Source of the DNA: Pseudovibrio japonicus
GTDB taxonomy: Bacteria > Pseudomonadota > Alphaproteobacteria > Rhizobiales > Stappiaceae
Direction: 5' to 3'
NCBI RefSeq assembly: GCF_014651595.1
Contig: NZ_BMXE01000001.1
Location: 124,001-188,000, forward strand
Length of the DNA: 64,000 nt
In this document: positions 1-8,470 of the stretch, in pieces
How positions within the stretch are numbered: the stretch's first letter is position 1
Layout of the letters: each line of letters starts with the position of its first letter
Position numbers and translations under genes: made by a program
The notes under the pieces: model-generated
Databases searched by the model: none
What the model was told of the DNA's origin: nothing
Seen by the model: the letters and a program-made list of their open reading frames with translations, nothing else

Positions 1-441
1 CTTGGGAAAGCCAAAGGCTACCGGTTCGCCATTGAAACCCAGGGCTCCATTGCGCGGGATTGGTTTGCGGATCTGGACACGCTGGTATTGAGCCCTAAGC
101 CACCCTCTTCTGGCGAGACCGTCGATTGGGACAAGTTCGATGCCTGTCTGACGGCGGCTTCGACCCAGGTCACCAGCGTCATGAAAATCGTTGTGTTTGA
201 TGATGTGGACTACCACTGGGCCAATGAGGTGAGCGAGCGCTACCCTGACCTGCCGCTTTATCTGCAACCGGGAAACCATACCCCTCCTCCACCTGATGAT
301 GATGATGCGCAGATCGATATGGACGGCATCATGGATCGCATGCATTGGCTGGTGGACAAGACTGTTTCAGATCAATGGTTCAGACCCCGCATTTTGCCAC
401 AATTGCATGTGCTGTTGTGGGGCAATAAACGCGGCGTTTAA
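1..441 (+). CDS. queE: 7-carboxy-7-deazaguanine synthase, C-terminal part (cut by window start)
   Basis: The open frame runs in from the left edge and stops at 441, so only the last 146 codons are present. QueE is a radical-SAM enzyme that contracts 6-carboxytetrahydropterin to 7-carboxy-7-deazaguanine in queuosine biosynthesis. The visible part carries the family's ETQGS segment (residues about 13-17 here), LSPKPPSSG shortly after, and the closing [14 protein letters not shown] typical of QueE C termini. The radical-SAM cysteine motif lies upstream, outside the window. The next gene is queF, a later step of the same pathway, which supports the call. An in-frame ATG-like start near 88 is internal, because the homology runs through it. 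Confidence 0.9.
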   Translation, partial: LGKAKGYRFAIETQGSIARDWFADLDTLVLSPKPPSSGETVDWDKFDACLTAASTQVTSVMKIVVFDDVDYHWANEVSERYPDLPLYLQPGNHTPPPPDDDDAQIDMDGIMDRMHWLVDKTVSDQWFRPRILPQLHVLLWGNKRGV

Positions 442-512
442 AGCTTGGCTGCGATGTCGGCCTGTAATTTTCGGGCGGGACCTGTGCTTAGAACGAAAAA
501 ATTGAGAGAAAA

Positions 513-980
513 ATGAGCAACGAAGATATCTATAAAAATCTGACCATGCTGGGCGGTAATACGGTTCAGCCGCAAAGCCCGGAAGAAGCGGTTCTGGAAC
601 GGGTTCCAAACCCGCAGCAGGGCACGCCTTATGCAATCCGCTTTACAGCACCTGAGTTTACATCCCTGTGCCCAATCACCAACCAACCGGATTTTGCTCA
701 TCTGGTGCTTGATTATGTGCCGGACCAATGGCTTGTCGAGAGCAAGTCTTTGAAGCTGTTTCTGACATCGTTCCGCAACCACGGTGCGTTTCACGAAGAC
801 TGCACTGTTTCCATCGGGAAACGTCTGGTGGAAACACTGAACCCGATCTGGCTGCGCATTGGCGGTTACTGGTATCCGCGCGGTGGTATTCCGATTGACG
901 TATTCTACCAGACCGGTGAAGAGCCAAAGGGTGTTTGGATCCCTGAACAGGGTGTGCCGACCTATCGCGGTCGCGGATAA
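513..980 (+). CDS. queF: NADPH-dependent 7-cyano-7-deazaguanine reductase QueF (type I)
   Basis: QueF reduces preQ0 to preQ1, a nitrile-to-amine reduction, in queuosine tRNA modification in the cytosol. The 155-residue length fits the short, single-domain (type I) form. Visible family features are the cysteine of [10 protein letters not shown] (Cys53, the likely thioimide nucleophile) with Asp60, and the QueF signature [16 protein letters not shown] from residue 76, followed by HE (94-95). The ATG is preceded by GAGAGAAAA, a reasonable ribosome binding site. It lies 71 nt after queE on the same strand, so the two are probably co-transcribed, and it is followed by a hairpin terminator. Confidence 0.96.
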   Translation: MSNEDIYKNLTMLGGNTVQPQSPEEAVLERVPNPQQGTPYAIRFTAPEFTSLCPITNQPDFAHLVLDYVPDQWLVESKSLKLFLTSFRNHGAFHEDCTVSIGKRLVETLNPIWLRIGGYWYPRGGIPIDVFYQTGEEPKGVWIPEQGVPTYRGRG

Positions 981-991
981 CGCCGTTTTTC

Positions 992-1024
992 AGTTGGGGT
1001 TGCTAAAGGCTGCCAACCCCAACT
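992..1024 (+). terminator. Rho-independent terminator after queF
   Basis: An 11-bp perfect stem (AGTTGGGGTTG at 992-1002 with CAACCCCAACT at 1014-1024) is followed on the plus strand by TCATTTTTC. It lies between the convergent queF and rbsK stop codons. The minus side has no T-run, so it serves mainly queF. Confidence 0.8.
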
Positions 1025-1041
1025 TCATTTTTCTGAAAGCC

Positions 1042-1959
1042 TTATTTGCCCATCAAAGCTTCAACTTCCGCAAGAGTTGGCGCAGATGTGGCTGCCCCGT
1101 GTTTGGTGGTGGACAGTGCCCCACACGCAGCTGCAAAGCGAACCGCTTCTGCCAGAGACTTGCCACTGGCCAGTGCGTAGGCCAGACCGCCGTTGAAACA
1201 ATCTCCTGCAGCGACGGTATCAATTGCGTTCACCTTGAACGGTTCCACAAAGCCTTCACTCTCCCCATCCTTAAAGTAGACACCCCGTGCACCCAGCTTC
1301 ACAACCGCTGCACCAACGCCCTTTTGAAGCAGCAGGTTTGCTGCGTGGGCTGCTTCTTCAGCACCCGCTGGCCGAAAGCCCGTGAGGATTTCGGTTTCGG
1401 TCTCGTTTGGCGTGACCACATCAACGTTTTTAAGGAAGCCTTCCGGCAGGCCATCAACAGGAGCTGGGGCCGGATCGAAGATCACTTTGCCGCCGTTTGC
1501 ACGTACTTTTTTGGCAGCGCTCAGGCAGGTCTCAACGGGAATTTCCAGCTGTAAGAGCAGAACCTGAGCCTCTGTCAGCACGTCGGCGGAGCGCTCCAGA
1601 TCGCTCTCGTCAACGGCTAGGTTTGCGCCGCCGATGACGGTAATGCTGTTTTCGGAGTTTGCATCCACGCCGATGACCGCGATGCCGGTGCCGTGCTCTG
1701 TATCTGTGTGCACGTGCTTTGTGGAGACGCCCATCTGTGCCAGGTGTTGAGCTGCAATATCACCGAACCCGTCCTTGCCGATGCGTCCGACCAACTGTGC
1801 GTCGCCGCCCAGTTTGGAGACTGCGACGGCCTGATTGCAGCCTTTCCCGCCCAGATTGATGGCGTAGCTGTGTCCATGCAGCGTTTCTCCGGGCTGTGGC
1901 AACCGGTCGGAACGGGTTGTGATATCAACATTGATGGAACCGACAATGAGGATGGACAT
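1042..1959 (-). CDS. rbsK: Ribokinase
   Basis: RbsK phosphorylates D-ribose to ribose 5-phosphate after import, feeding the pentose phosphate pathway. The 305-residue protein is a PfkB-family sugar kinase. It has the N-terminal GSINVD and GGKGCNQA signatures (about residues 7-12 and 37-44) and the C-terminal anion-hole/catalytic-base motif TVAAGDCFNGG, in which the Asp is the base. It is the last gene of the ribose operon and starts 3 nt after the rbsR stop, so translation is probably coupled. The upstream transporter and regulator make ribose the obvious substrate. Confidence 0.95.
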   Translation of the reverse strand: MSILIVGSINVDITTRSDRLPQPGETLHGHSYAINLGGKGCNQAVAVSKLGGDAQLVGRIGKDGFGDIAAQHLAQMGVSTKHVHTDTEHGTGIAVIGVDANSENSITVIGGANLAVDESDLERSADVLTEAQVLLLQLEIPVETCLSAAKKVRANGGKVIFDPAPAPVDGLPEGFLKNVDVVTPNETETEILTGFRPAGAEEAAHAANLLLQKGVGAAVVKLGARGVYFKDGESEGFVEPFKVNAIDTVAAGDCFNGGLAYALASGKSLAEAVRFAAACGALSTTKHGAATSAPTLAEVEALMGK

Positions 1960-1962
1960 GGA

Positions 1963-2964
1963 TTATTCCTGATTAATTACAGAGCTGCGGAGGATAAGTT
2001 CTGGCACCAGTTTGATGACTGGCGGCATTTTTGTTTTTTCTTCCAGATGATTGATCAGCGCTTCTGCAGCGCTCAGTCCAAGCTCGAAGCTGGGCTGTTT
2101 GATGGTTGTGAGCGTTGGTGCCATGTACGAGGCATACTCAACATCATCATAACCAATGACCGAGATATCTTCGGGGATGCGCAGGCCGTGTTCCTGAATG
2201 GCGCGATAAGCCCCCATGGCCATGAGGTCGTTAAAAGCAAAGATGGCTTCTGGCTGGCTGTCTGCTTCCAGTATTTTCTTCATGCCTTCATAGCCGCTGG
2301 AGGCGGTGAGAAGACCGGCGGCTTGCCATTTGGTTTCCACGGAAAGCCCTGCTGCTTCCATGGCGGTTTTGAAGCCTTTGTAACGTTCGATGGAGCGTGG
2401 ATGATCCCCCGGCCCCATGAGGCAGCCGATTTTGGTCAGTCCGCGATTGATCAGATGCTCGGTTGCCAACTTTCCGCCGAGAACTGAGTCATCTTGCAAA
2501 GTGCAGGCATTGGGATGCGGGGCGGAATCCAAAATGGCTTTGGGCAGATCACCAAGCTTGCTGAGCTGTTTGTAGAGCGCCGGGTCTGTTTTAGTGGTCA
2601 TCACCATGAGGGCATCAATGCGGCGCTGAAGCAGTGTGTTGAGATTTGCCAGCTGCCTGTCGGACTGATGACCTGAATTGCACAGGATGAGACTGAAATT
2701 GTGTTGGTAGCAGCCCTCTTCTACGCCGCGAACCACATCGGCAAAGAATGGGTTGGAGCTGCTGGAGACCAGCATGCCGATGATGTTGGTGCGTTTGACC
2801 TTGAGCGCGCGGGCCATCATGCTTGGCTGGAAGCCAAGGGTCTGGATGGCTTCCTCCACTTTTTGTCTGGTCAGGGGTGCAACGTGGCGTGTCTCGTTGA
2901 TCACGTGAGACACTGTAGATGCGGAGACCCCCGCAGCCTGTGCAACATCCTTGATACTGACCAT
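1963..2964 (-). CDS. rbsR: LacI-family ribose operon repressor
   Basis: A 333-residue LacI/GalR regulator. The N-terminal helix-turn-helix and hinge (SIKDVAQAAGVSASTVSHVI, residues 3-22) bind DNA, and the rest is a periplasmic-binding-protein-like sugar domain. In the family, RbsR represses rbs genes until ribose or ribose 5-phosphate binds. It lies inside the operon between rbsB and rbsK, as in several alphaproteobacteria, so it is probably autoregulated through the paired operators at 6912-6935 upstream of rbsD. The start is preceded by CCGGAG. A 71-nt gap separates it from rbsB, so a weak internal promoter cannot be excluded. Confidence 0.9.
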   Translation of the reverse strand: MVSIKDVAQAAGVSASTVSHVINETRHVAPLTRQKVEEAIQTLGFQPSMMARALKVKRTNIIGMLVSSSSNPFFADVVRGVEEGCYQHNFSLILCNSGHQSDRQLANLNTLLQRRIDALMVMTTKTDPALYKQLSKLGDLPKAILDSAPHPNACTLQDDSVLGGKLATEHLINRGLTKIGCLMGPGDHPRSIERYKGFKTAMEAAGLSVETKWQAAGLLTASSGYEGMKKILEADSQPEAIFAFNDLMAMGAYRAIQEHGLRIPEDISVIGYDDVEYASYMAPTLTTIKQPSFELGLSAAEALINHLEEKTKMPPVIKLVPELILRSSVINQE

Positions 2965-3035
2965 TTGCGCTCCGGTTTTAAAGGGGGCGGGCCAGGCGCA
3001 TACGCCAAGCCCAGCTTCAATCAGGTTAGGTGCAC

Positions 3036-3917
3036 TTACTTGGTAACAAGCTTCAGCGCAACTGGCGTGTAGGTATCGACTTTTTCGCCTTTAAGGACTT
3101 TGTCTGCTGTCTCCACGCCAATGGAGCCGATCATACCAGCCTGCTGCGCAACAGTTGCAAGCATATCGCCTTCTTCAACAGCTCTGACGCCATCGTCGGT
3201 GCCATCAAAACCAACAACGAGGATGTCACGGCCAGCAGCTTCAATCGCCTTGATCGCGCCCAGTGCCATTTCATCGTTATGTGCAAAAACAGCATGAACT
3301 TCCGGCTGCGCCTGCAGGATGTTTTCCATCACGTTGAGGCCTTTAGTGCGGTCAAAGTCTGCTGGCTGAACGGCAACAACCTCAATGCCGGAAGCGCCAT
3401 ACATTGCTTTCTTGAAGCCAGCGCCACGGTCGCGTGCCGCAGAAGTGCCCGGAACGCCTTCCAACTCAACCACCTTGCCGTCACCGCGCAGGGTTTCAAC
3501 GATCAGCTCGCCAGCCATTTCACCGCCAAGAATGTTGTCGGAGGCCACGTGAGAGACCACATTTCCGCGAGATGCGCCACGGTCCAGAGTGATGACCGGA
3601 ATGTCCTTGCGGTTTGCAGCACGGATGGAGCTGGAAACCGCATCAGAGTCGGTTGGGTTAATGAGCAGGATCGCAACTTTCTTGCTGAGCACATCTTCCA
3701 CGTTTGCCAGTTCTTTTGCCGGATCGTTCTGGCTGTCGAGAACAACGATCTTATAGCCAAGCTCATTGGCGCGCGCTTCTGCCCCTTCTTTGAGGGAGAC
3801 AAAGAACGGGTTGTTCAGGGTGGACACAACCAGAGCCATTGTGTCCTGTGCCATGGAAACGGCGGTAGAGCCGAGAAGAAGTGCAGCGCCTGCTGCCAAG
3901 CTCACAATCTTTTTCAT
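3036..3917 (-). CDS. rbsB: Ribose ABC transporter, periplasmic substrate-binding protein
   Basis: A 293-residue exported binding protein that delivers ribose to the RbsA/RbsC importer. The chosen start gives a classical signal peptide ([17 protein letters not shown], then VSMAQ as cleavage region). It is preceded by TCGGGAGAT, an ideal ribosome binding site. A longer in-frame start at 3986 would overlap rbsC and put 23 charged residues before the signal sequence, so it was rejected. The mature part begins [19 protein letters not shown], typical of type I sugar-binding proteins, and contains DRGAS and GFDGTDDG ligand-pocket segments. Confidence 0.94.
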   Translation of the reverse strand: MKKIVSLAAGAALLLGSTAVSMAQDTMALVVSTLNNPFFVSLKEGAEARANELGYKIVVLDSQNDPAKELANVEDVLSKKVAILLINPTDSDAVSSSIRAANRKDIPVITLDRGASRGNVVSHVASDNILGGEMAGELIVETLRGDGKVVELEGVPGTSAARDRGAGFKKAMYGASGIEVVAVQPADFDRTKGLNVMENILQAQPEVHAVFAHNDEMALGAIKAIEAAGRDILVVGFDGTDDGVRAVEEGDMLATVAQQAGMIGSIGVETADKVLKGEKVDTYTPVALKLVTK

Positions 3918-3945
3918 AAAAATCTCCCGAAGTTCAATTTGTTGT

Positions 3946-4890
3946 TTAGGCGTTTGATTTGCCGCGACTGTCAACGACAACCGCAAGAAGGATAACCGCG
4001 CCCTTTGCGATCATCTGGTAGTAGGATGAAACATCCATAATATTCAGTGCGTTATTCAACACACCAATGATGAGGGCACCGATGATGGTGCCAAAGATCC
4101 GGCCCTTGCCGCCGGCAAGACTTGTGCCGCCCAGCACCACAGCTGCGATTGCGTCCAGCTCGTATCCCAAACCAGCCGTTGGCTGCGCAGATTCAAGGCG
4201 TGCTGTCAGGATGATGCCTGCCAGAGCGGCCAGAGCACCGCTGAGCGCGTAGACAAGGATCTTGACCTTCTTGACGTTGATGCCGGACAGACGGGCCACG
4301 TTCTCATTGCCGCCAATGGCATATACGTGGCGACCGAACCGGGTCTGGCTGAGGATGAACCAGCAGAGCGCGAAGATCACAATCATCAGGATGACAGGGT
4401 TGGGAATGCCGAGGATGTAGCCTGCGCCAAACTGATAGAAGCTCTCAGCCACATCAAAGTAGCCAGTGGAGATCGGGCGACCTTGCGTGTAGACCAACGT
4501 TGCGCCGCGGATCATGGTCATTCCGACCAGTGTGGCGATGAACGGCTGGACGTTGAAGTAGCTGATAATGACGCCGCTGGTCGCACCCAAGCCCGCGCCA
4601 ACAATGATGGTCACCAGCAGCGCGATCACCAGAGGAGTGTCCATGCCGATAAGGCTGGCGCAGATGGCGCCTGCGAAGGCCAGAATGGAGCCGACGGACA
4701 GATCAATACCGGCGGTGATGATCACAAAGGTCATGCCCATTGCGATCACTGCGTTGATGGAGGTCTGCCGCAGGATGTTGAGCATGTTATCAACGCCAAG
4801 GAAGTTGGCGTTGGCAAAGGACACGGCGGCCATCAGGATAATTAGGCCAATCAGAGACTTGTTTTCACTGATAAAGGTGTTGAGCTTCAT
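3946..4890 (-). CDS. rbsC: Ribose ABC transporter, permease
   Basis: A 314-residue, strongly hydrophobic inner-membrane protein with about eight to ten predicted membrane segments. It forms the translocation channel of the ribose importer. The family signature [15 protein letters not shown] lies near residues 62-76, and [19 protein letters not shown] in the C-terminal third is the conserved cytoplasmic loop that contacts the ATPase. It starts 5 nt after the rbsA stop and is followed 28 nt later by rbsB, so it is part of one polycistronic unit. Confidence 0.94.
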   Translation of the reverse strand: MKLNTFISENKSLIGLIILMAAVSFANANFLGVDNMLNILRQTSINAVIAMGMTFVIITAGIDLSVGSILAFAGAICASLIGMDTPLVIALLVTIIVGAGLGATSGVIISYFNVQPFIATLVGMTMIRGATLVYTQGRPISTGYFDVAESFYQFGAGYILGIPNPVILMIVIFALCWFILSQTRFGRHVYAIGGNENVARLSGINVKKVKILVYALSGALAALAGIILTARLESAQPTAGLGYELDAIAAVVLGGTSLAGGKGRIFGTIIGALIIGVLNNALNIMDVSSYYQMIAKGAVILLAVVVDSRGKSNA

Positions 4891-4895
4891 CTGTT

Positions 4896-6389
4896 TTACC
4901 CGTTTGTTTGGCCAGCAACGGCGCAGCGCATAATGTTTTCTTGTGTTGCTTCGTCTCTGTCGAACGAGCCTGTCAGCTTGCCACTGGACAGGACGTGGAT
5001 ACGGTCAGAGATGCCCAGAAGCTCTGGCATGTCGGAGGAAATGAGAAGGATGCAGAGGCCTTCTGCTTTCAGCTTATTGATGAGCGTGTAAATCTCACGC
5101 TTGGCGCCAACATCCACACCGCGTGTTGGTTCATCAAGGATAAGAACCTTGGGCTCTGGCACCAGTGATTTGGCGATAGAGACCTTTTGCTGGTTTCCGC
5201 CGGACAGGTTGGAGATGATTGTATTTGCATCTCTGGTCTTGATGGCAAAAGCCTCGATGTACTCACTGATGGTGACTGCTTCTGAGGCTTTATTGACGAA
5301 GCCGAGCACATTGCAGAAGCGGTCTAGACCTGTCAGTGTCATATTGGTGCCGAGTTCCTGAGACTGCACCAAACCTTCCTGCTTGCGGTCTTCTGTGACG
5401 TAGCCGATCTGCGCTTTCACACCGTCCTGGGGTGATCTGAGGCGAATTGGCTTCCCGTCGATTTTGACGGTGCCGCTCTGGATCGGGTTTTCGCCAAAGA
5501 TTGCCTTTGCAAGTTCGGTGCGCCCTGCTCCGACGAGACCGGCAAAGCCCACAACCTCGCCTGCATGGGCGGAGAAGGAAATTTCCTTCGCGCCATGAGC
5601 TGTGAGGTTTTCTACTTCGATGCGCACATCACCGGGAGTGGCTGGCACAAACGGATACTGGTCGGAGAGTTCGCGGCCCACCATGTGGCGGATCAATTCG
5701 TCCTCGGTGATTTCGGCAACAGGTCCCTGATGGACCATCTCGCCATCACGCAAGATGGCAATGTCATCACACATCTGGAAGATTTCGCCCAAACGGTGAG
5801 AGATGAAAACAAGTCCTTTGCCCTGCGCGCGCAGCTCATCAACCACTTCAAACAAGACTGCCGTTTCAATATCGGTGAGCGCATCGGTGGGCTCATCCAT
5901 GATGATCACTTCAGCATTCAGGGAGAGCGCTTTCGCGATCTCAACCATTTGCTGCTGTGCGATGGAGAGTTTTCCTAGTGGAGTTTTAGGGTCAATATCC
6001 TGCTTGAGCTGGGCAAGGTATTTTTTGGACTGACTCTCGATCACGTCCCACTGGATTTTACCCAGTTTGGTGGGTTCCCGGCCCAGATAGATGTTTTCGG
6101 CGACAGAAAGTTCAGGAAGCAAGTTGAGCTCCTGATGAATGATACCAATCCCGGCATCCATGGACTGGCGCGCGTTGGCGAATGTCACTTCCTTGCCATT
6201 GTAGACAACAGTGCCTGCATCGCGCTGATAGATGCCCGAGATAATTTTCATCAGGGTTGATTTGCCGGCTCCGTTTTCTCCGGCGAGCGCCACCACACGC
6301 CCAGCACGGATCGTCAGATCAACGGACTTGAGCACGTTGATCCCGGAGAAGGATTTTTCAATACCCTGAAGTTCAAGAAGGATTGTCAC
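4896..6389 (-). CDS. rbsA: Ribose ABC transporter, tandem ATP-binding protein
   Basis: A 497-residue protein with two fused ATPase domains, the hallmark of ribose/galactose-type importers. The first domain has Walker A GENGAGKST near residue 37, the signature LSIAQQQ and Walker B VIIMDEPTDAL. The second has the degenerate GLVGAGRTE P-loop, the signature LSGGNQQK and Walker B VLILDEPTRGVDVG. The degenerate second P-loop is normal for the family. The start codon is GTG, preceded by GGGAGAGAA. It lies 42 nt downstream of rbsD and 5 nt upstream of rbsC. Confidence 0.95.
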   Translation of the reverse strand: MTILLELQGIEKSFSGINVLKSVDLTIRAGRVVALAGENGAGKSTLMKIISGIYQRDAGTVVYNGKEVTFANARQSMDAGIGIIHQELNLLPELSVAENIYLGREPTKLGKIQWDVIESQSKKYLAQLKQDIDPKTPLGKLSIAQQQMVEIAKALSLNAEVIIMDEPTDALTDIETAVLFEVVDELRAQGKGLVFISHRLGEIFQMCDDIAILRDGEMVHQGPVAEITEDELIRHMVGRELSDQYPFVPATPGDVRIEVENLTAHGAKEISFSAHAGEVVGFAGLVGAGRTELAKAIFGENPIQSGTVKIDGKPIRLRSPQDGVKAQIGYVTEDRKQEGLVQSQELGTNMTLTGLDRFCNVLGFVNKASEAVTISEYIEAFAIKTRDANTIISNLSGGNQQKVSIAKSLVPEPKVLILDEPTRGVDVGAKREIYTLINKLKAEGLCILLISSDMPELLGISDRIHVLSSGKLTGSFDRDEATQENIMRCAVAGQTNG

Positions 6390-6431
6390 TGGGTGTTCTC
6401 TCCCAAAGCCCGAATGGTTTCCTGATTTCCC

Positions 6432-6851
6432 TTAGAACGTTACGCCTGAATAGAAAATCACATTGGCGTAGGGTGTGCATTCTCCCGTGCGCACCACCGC
6501 CCGGCATTTGCCAGTTAATGCCTTGAATTCCTCATGAGAGACAGTTGTGGTCTCTACGCTATTGCCCTGACTTTTCTCGACCTCAGATAGGAGTGAGAGC
6601 AAACGCAGATGAAAGGCTGGCTGCTGTTCGATTAGCTCTTCAGCAATTACGATCCGCTCCACCTGCATCTCATTTGTGATTGCTTGTGCTGTTTCCAACA
6701 TGCCCGGCAGACCCTTTTTGATCGCAAGGTCGATGCGTTCGACATCTTTGGAAATCGGGAGTCCGGCATCTCCAACACACAGGCCATCTCCATGACCCAT
6801 CTGCGAGATAATGCTCGAGACCGGAGCGTTTAAAAGTACGCCCTTCTTCAT
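6432..6851 (-). CDS. rbsD: D-ribose pyranase
   Basis: RbsD interconverts the pyran and furan forms of ribose so the kinase receives its substrate. The 139-residue length matches the family. The N terminus MKKGVLLNAPVSSIISQMGH and the segment GDAGLPIS (active-site His and Asp) are clear, as is the terminal ANVIFYSGVTF. An ATG at 6851 with AGAGGA ten bases upstream is preferred over an in-frame start nine codons earlier. As first gene of the operon it lies behind the operator pair, and its ribosome binding site falls inside a leader hairpin (6861-6887). Confidence 0.93.
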   Translation of the reverse strand: MKKGVLLNAPVSSIISQMGHGDGLCVGDAGLPISKDVERIDLAIKKGLPGMLETAQAITNEMQVERIVIAEELIEQQPAFHLRLLSLLSEVEKSQGNSVETTTVSHEEFKALTGKCRAVVRTGECTPYANVIFYSGVTF

Positions 6852-6860
6852 TGCAGCAAT

Positions 6861-6887
6861 TCCTCTAAGTTGTCTCAATTTAGAGGA
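6861..6887 (-). promoter_or_regulatory. Leader hairpin covering the rbsD ribosome binding site
   Basis: A 12-bp inverted repeat with one mismatch and a 3-nt loop (6861-6872 with 6876-6887). In the minus-strand transcript the 3' arm contains AGAGGA, the likely Shine-Dalgarno sequence of rbsD, so folding would block it. This is seen in the sequence; any regulatory role is inferred. Confidence 0.5.
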
Positions 6888-6911
6888 GATTAACAGTGTT
6901 ATTCGAGTCGC

Positions 6912-6935
6912 GCAACCGTTTGCGCAAACGTTTGC
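6912..6935 (-). promoter_or_regulatory. Tandem LacI-type operators upstream of rbsD
   Basis: Two directly abutting 12-bp sites, GCAACCGTTTGC and GCAAACGTTTGC. The second is a perfect palindrome and the first differs by one base. The junction creates a third overlapping perfect palindrome (CGTTTGCGCAAACG, 6918-6931). LacI-family regulators favour sites with a central CG. The most plausible ligand is the operon's own RbsR. On the minus strand the site overlaps a plausible -35 hexamer (TTGCGC) with TAATCT 17 bases further on. The rest of the 6852-7231 gap shows no gene. Confidence 0.75.
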
Positions 6936-7179
6936 TTTGTTCGTTTTCTGGAATTTTTCCAGTTCGTTTCGAGGAGTGCTGAATAGACTGACGCCCTTCC
7001 CTAGCGTGCGAAGTCACAAAAATATCAGCGGTTCTCTGATGTTATAGAGGATACGCAATGGCGGCGTGGAACGAGCTGAACATGTGTGTATGCAGGCTCC
7101 CTGACACTGTTTTTTTGTCAGTCACCATGTTGGGCAGCTGGGGATATGTGCTCGCTCGCGCTCTGCGAGGTCACAGAGA

Positions 7180-7209
7180 AAAACCGGCCAGAACACTCGG
7201 GCCGGTTTT
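7180..7209 (-). terminator. Rho-independent terminator after the EEP-fold gene
   Basis: A 10-bp perfect stem (AAAACCGGCC with GGCCGGTTTT, 10-nt loop) lies 22 nt past the stop codon of the gene at 7232-8320. On the minus strand the stem ends in TTTTT followed by CTCT. Confidence 0.8.
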
Positions 7210-7231
7210 ATATTGATTATCTCTGGTGCCT

Positions 7232-8320
7232 TTAAAAACGTCTGAGGAAGCGCATGAGGACGGGCCAGTGGTCGCTGGCGCCCTGATTGTTATCGGGGTT
7301 GAAGCGCCGTGGATGCACGCGGCTTCGGGTATCCCTTGCATACTGGCTGGGGTGGGTTACGACGGTGTGGAAGCTGCCAAGGTCAGCAAACCACGTGCTG
7401 TCGCTCTCCTGATCAGGCCGCAAGGAGTTGGAGACAATAACCAGATCGAGAAACGACCAGCTTTGGTCGCGATAATAAAAGGCGCTGCCGGGAGACGCGC
7501 AGCCGATGATCTCGGGTGGGTAGCTCCAGTTCCCTTCCCTTGTCAGAGCCTGAAACTCACCAGTCTGGATATCTGTACAGGTGAAGTTGAAGCTGCCCGC
7601 CGCGACGACATTCGCACCCTCGGGAAGCTTTTCCCGCTCCCTGTTCAGGACTTCCATGGCATCCTTGCGACACTCAAAAGCTGAACCTGAGGGGAAGTGA
7701 ACACCAAAGACATACATGGTTTCGCCGTCTGGCATTTCGAAACTGGCTTTCAGGATGTCACGGGTTGCGTTGCACCCATTTGGATTGGGATGCCCCTCCC
7801 CGAAGATCGTGATTGCCTCTGGCTCTCCTTTCAACGGAAGGCGCGAAATGATGCCAACGTCGATGCCCCGGTTCTCCTCATTATTGGAGGTATCCAGCTG
7901 AACGACGGTGTTGTAATCGAGGCCGCCCAAAGCTTTGTTGACCAGATCATCCAGTACTTGTTTGTTTTCAGTTTCAGGCAGGACAAGAATATCCGGTGTT
8001 TCCGGGAAAGAGCGAATGACCGCTCCCAGTGACATCAGCTTTTGCTGATAGGTTTGATCACCCCAGTTCAGCTCGATACATTGCCTGTAATAGTGAGAGC
8101 CCTTGTCGTTATAGCTTGCACAGGTGTCTTCATGGTCCTCGCCGCGCGCTTCCTTCTCTGCTCTGGGCAGATAAGTATCGTCGCGTGGGTTATTGGCATC
8201 ATCAATCGTGTCGAAGAGGTTTTGCACGTTGTAGCTGACGATCGTGACCGGTTTGTCTTGAGCATAGGCTACCGGTAAGACCAACCCGAGGATCGTTGCG
8301 CCCAGTAACAAGGACTTCAT
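7232..8320 (-). CDS. Exported endonuclease/exonuclease/phosphatase-fold protein with an altered active-site motif
   Basis: A 362-residue protein with an N-terminal signal peptide (MKSLLLGATILGLVLPVAYA), so it should act in the periplasm or outside the cell. The EEP (DNase I-like) fold is indicated by SYNVQNLF (Asn31), LPETEN (Glu116), RGIDVGIISR (151-160), GVHFPSGS (His208) and the C-terminal GASDHWPV pair. In the motif normally GDFN the catalytic Asp is replaced by Ser (GSFN, 242-245), so activity may be reduced or changed. Several cysteines could form disulphides. It has its own promoter gap and terminator and no obvious functional partner. Substrate unknown. Confidence 0.8.
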   Translation of the reverse strand: MKSLLLGATILGLVLPVAYAQDKPVTIVSYNVQNLFDTIDDANNPRDDTYLPRAEKEARGEDHEDTCASYNDKGSHYYRQCIELNWGDQTYQQKLMSLGAVIRSFPETPDILVLPETENKQVLDDLVNKALGGLDYNTVVQLDTSNNEENRGIDVGIISRLPLKGEPEAITIFGEGHPNPNGCNATRDILKASFEMPDGETMYVFGVHFPSGSAFECRKDAMEVLNREREKLPEGANVVAAGSFNFTCTDIQTGEFQALTREGNWSYPPEIIGCASPGSAFYYRDQSWSFLDLVIVSNSLRPDQESDSTWFADLGSFHTVVTHPSQYARDTRSRVHPRRFNPDNNQGASDHWPVLMRFLRRF

Positions 8321-8421
8321 GGGTTTCTCCAGTTAATTGTCCTTTTGGAGTACCAAATATGCGTTAGTGGCCAGTTCCGTCAGCCCCTGCAGTTTTAAGC
8401 ATTTCAGCAAGACAAAACACA

Positions 8422-8445
8422 AAAGCTGACCCGAGGGCCAGCTTT
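8422..8445 (-). terminator. Terminator after sdaA
   Basis: AAAGCTG pairs with CAGCTTT around a GC-rich inner stem with one mismatch. On the minus strand it ends in a TTTT run and lies 26 nt after the serine deaminase stop codon. Confidence 0.7.
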
Positions 8446-8470
8446 CAAATCTTTGAAATATGGTTCATTC

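Noticed and set aside
1693-2487. 264-codon plus-strand frame across rbsK/rbsR
   Set aside because: Crosses two real minus-strand genes and has no protein-like motif.
3030-3995. 321-codon plus-strand frame across rbsB
   Set aside because: Exactly antisense to rbsB and spanning into rbsC; no ribosome binding site or domain.
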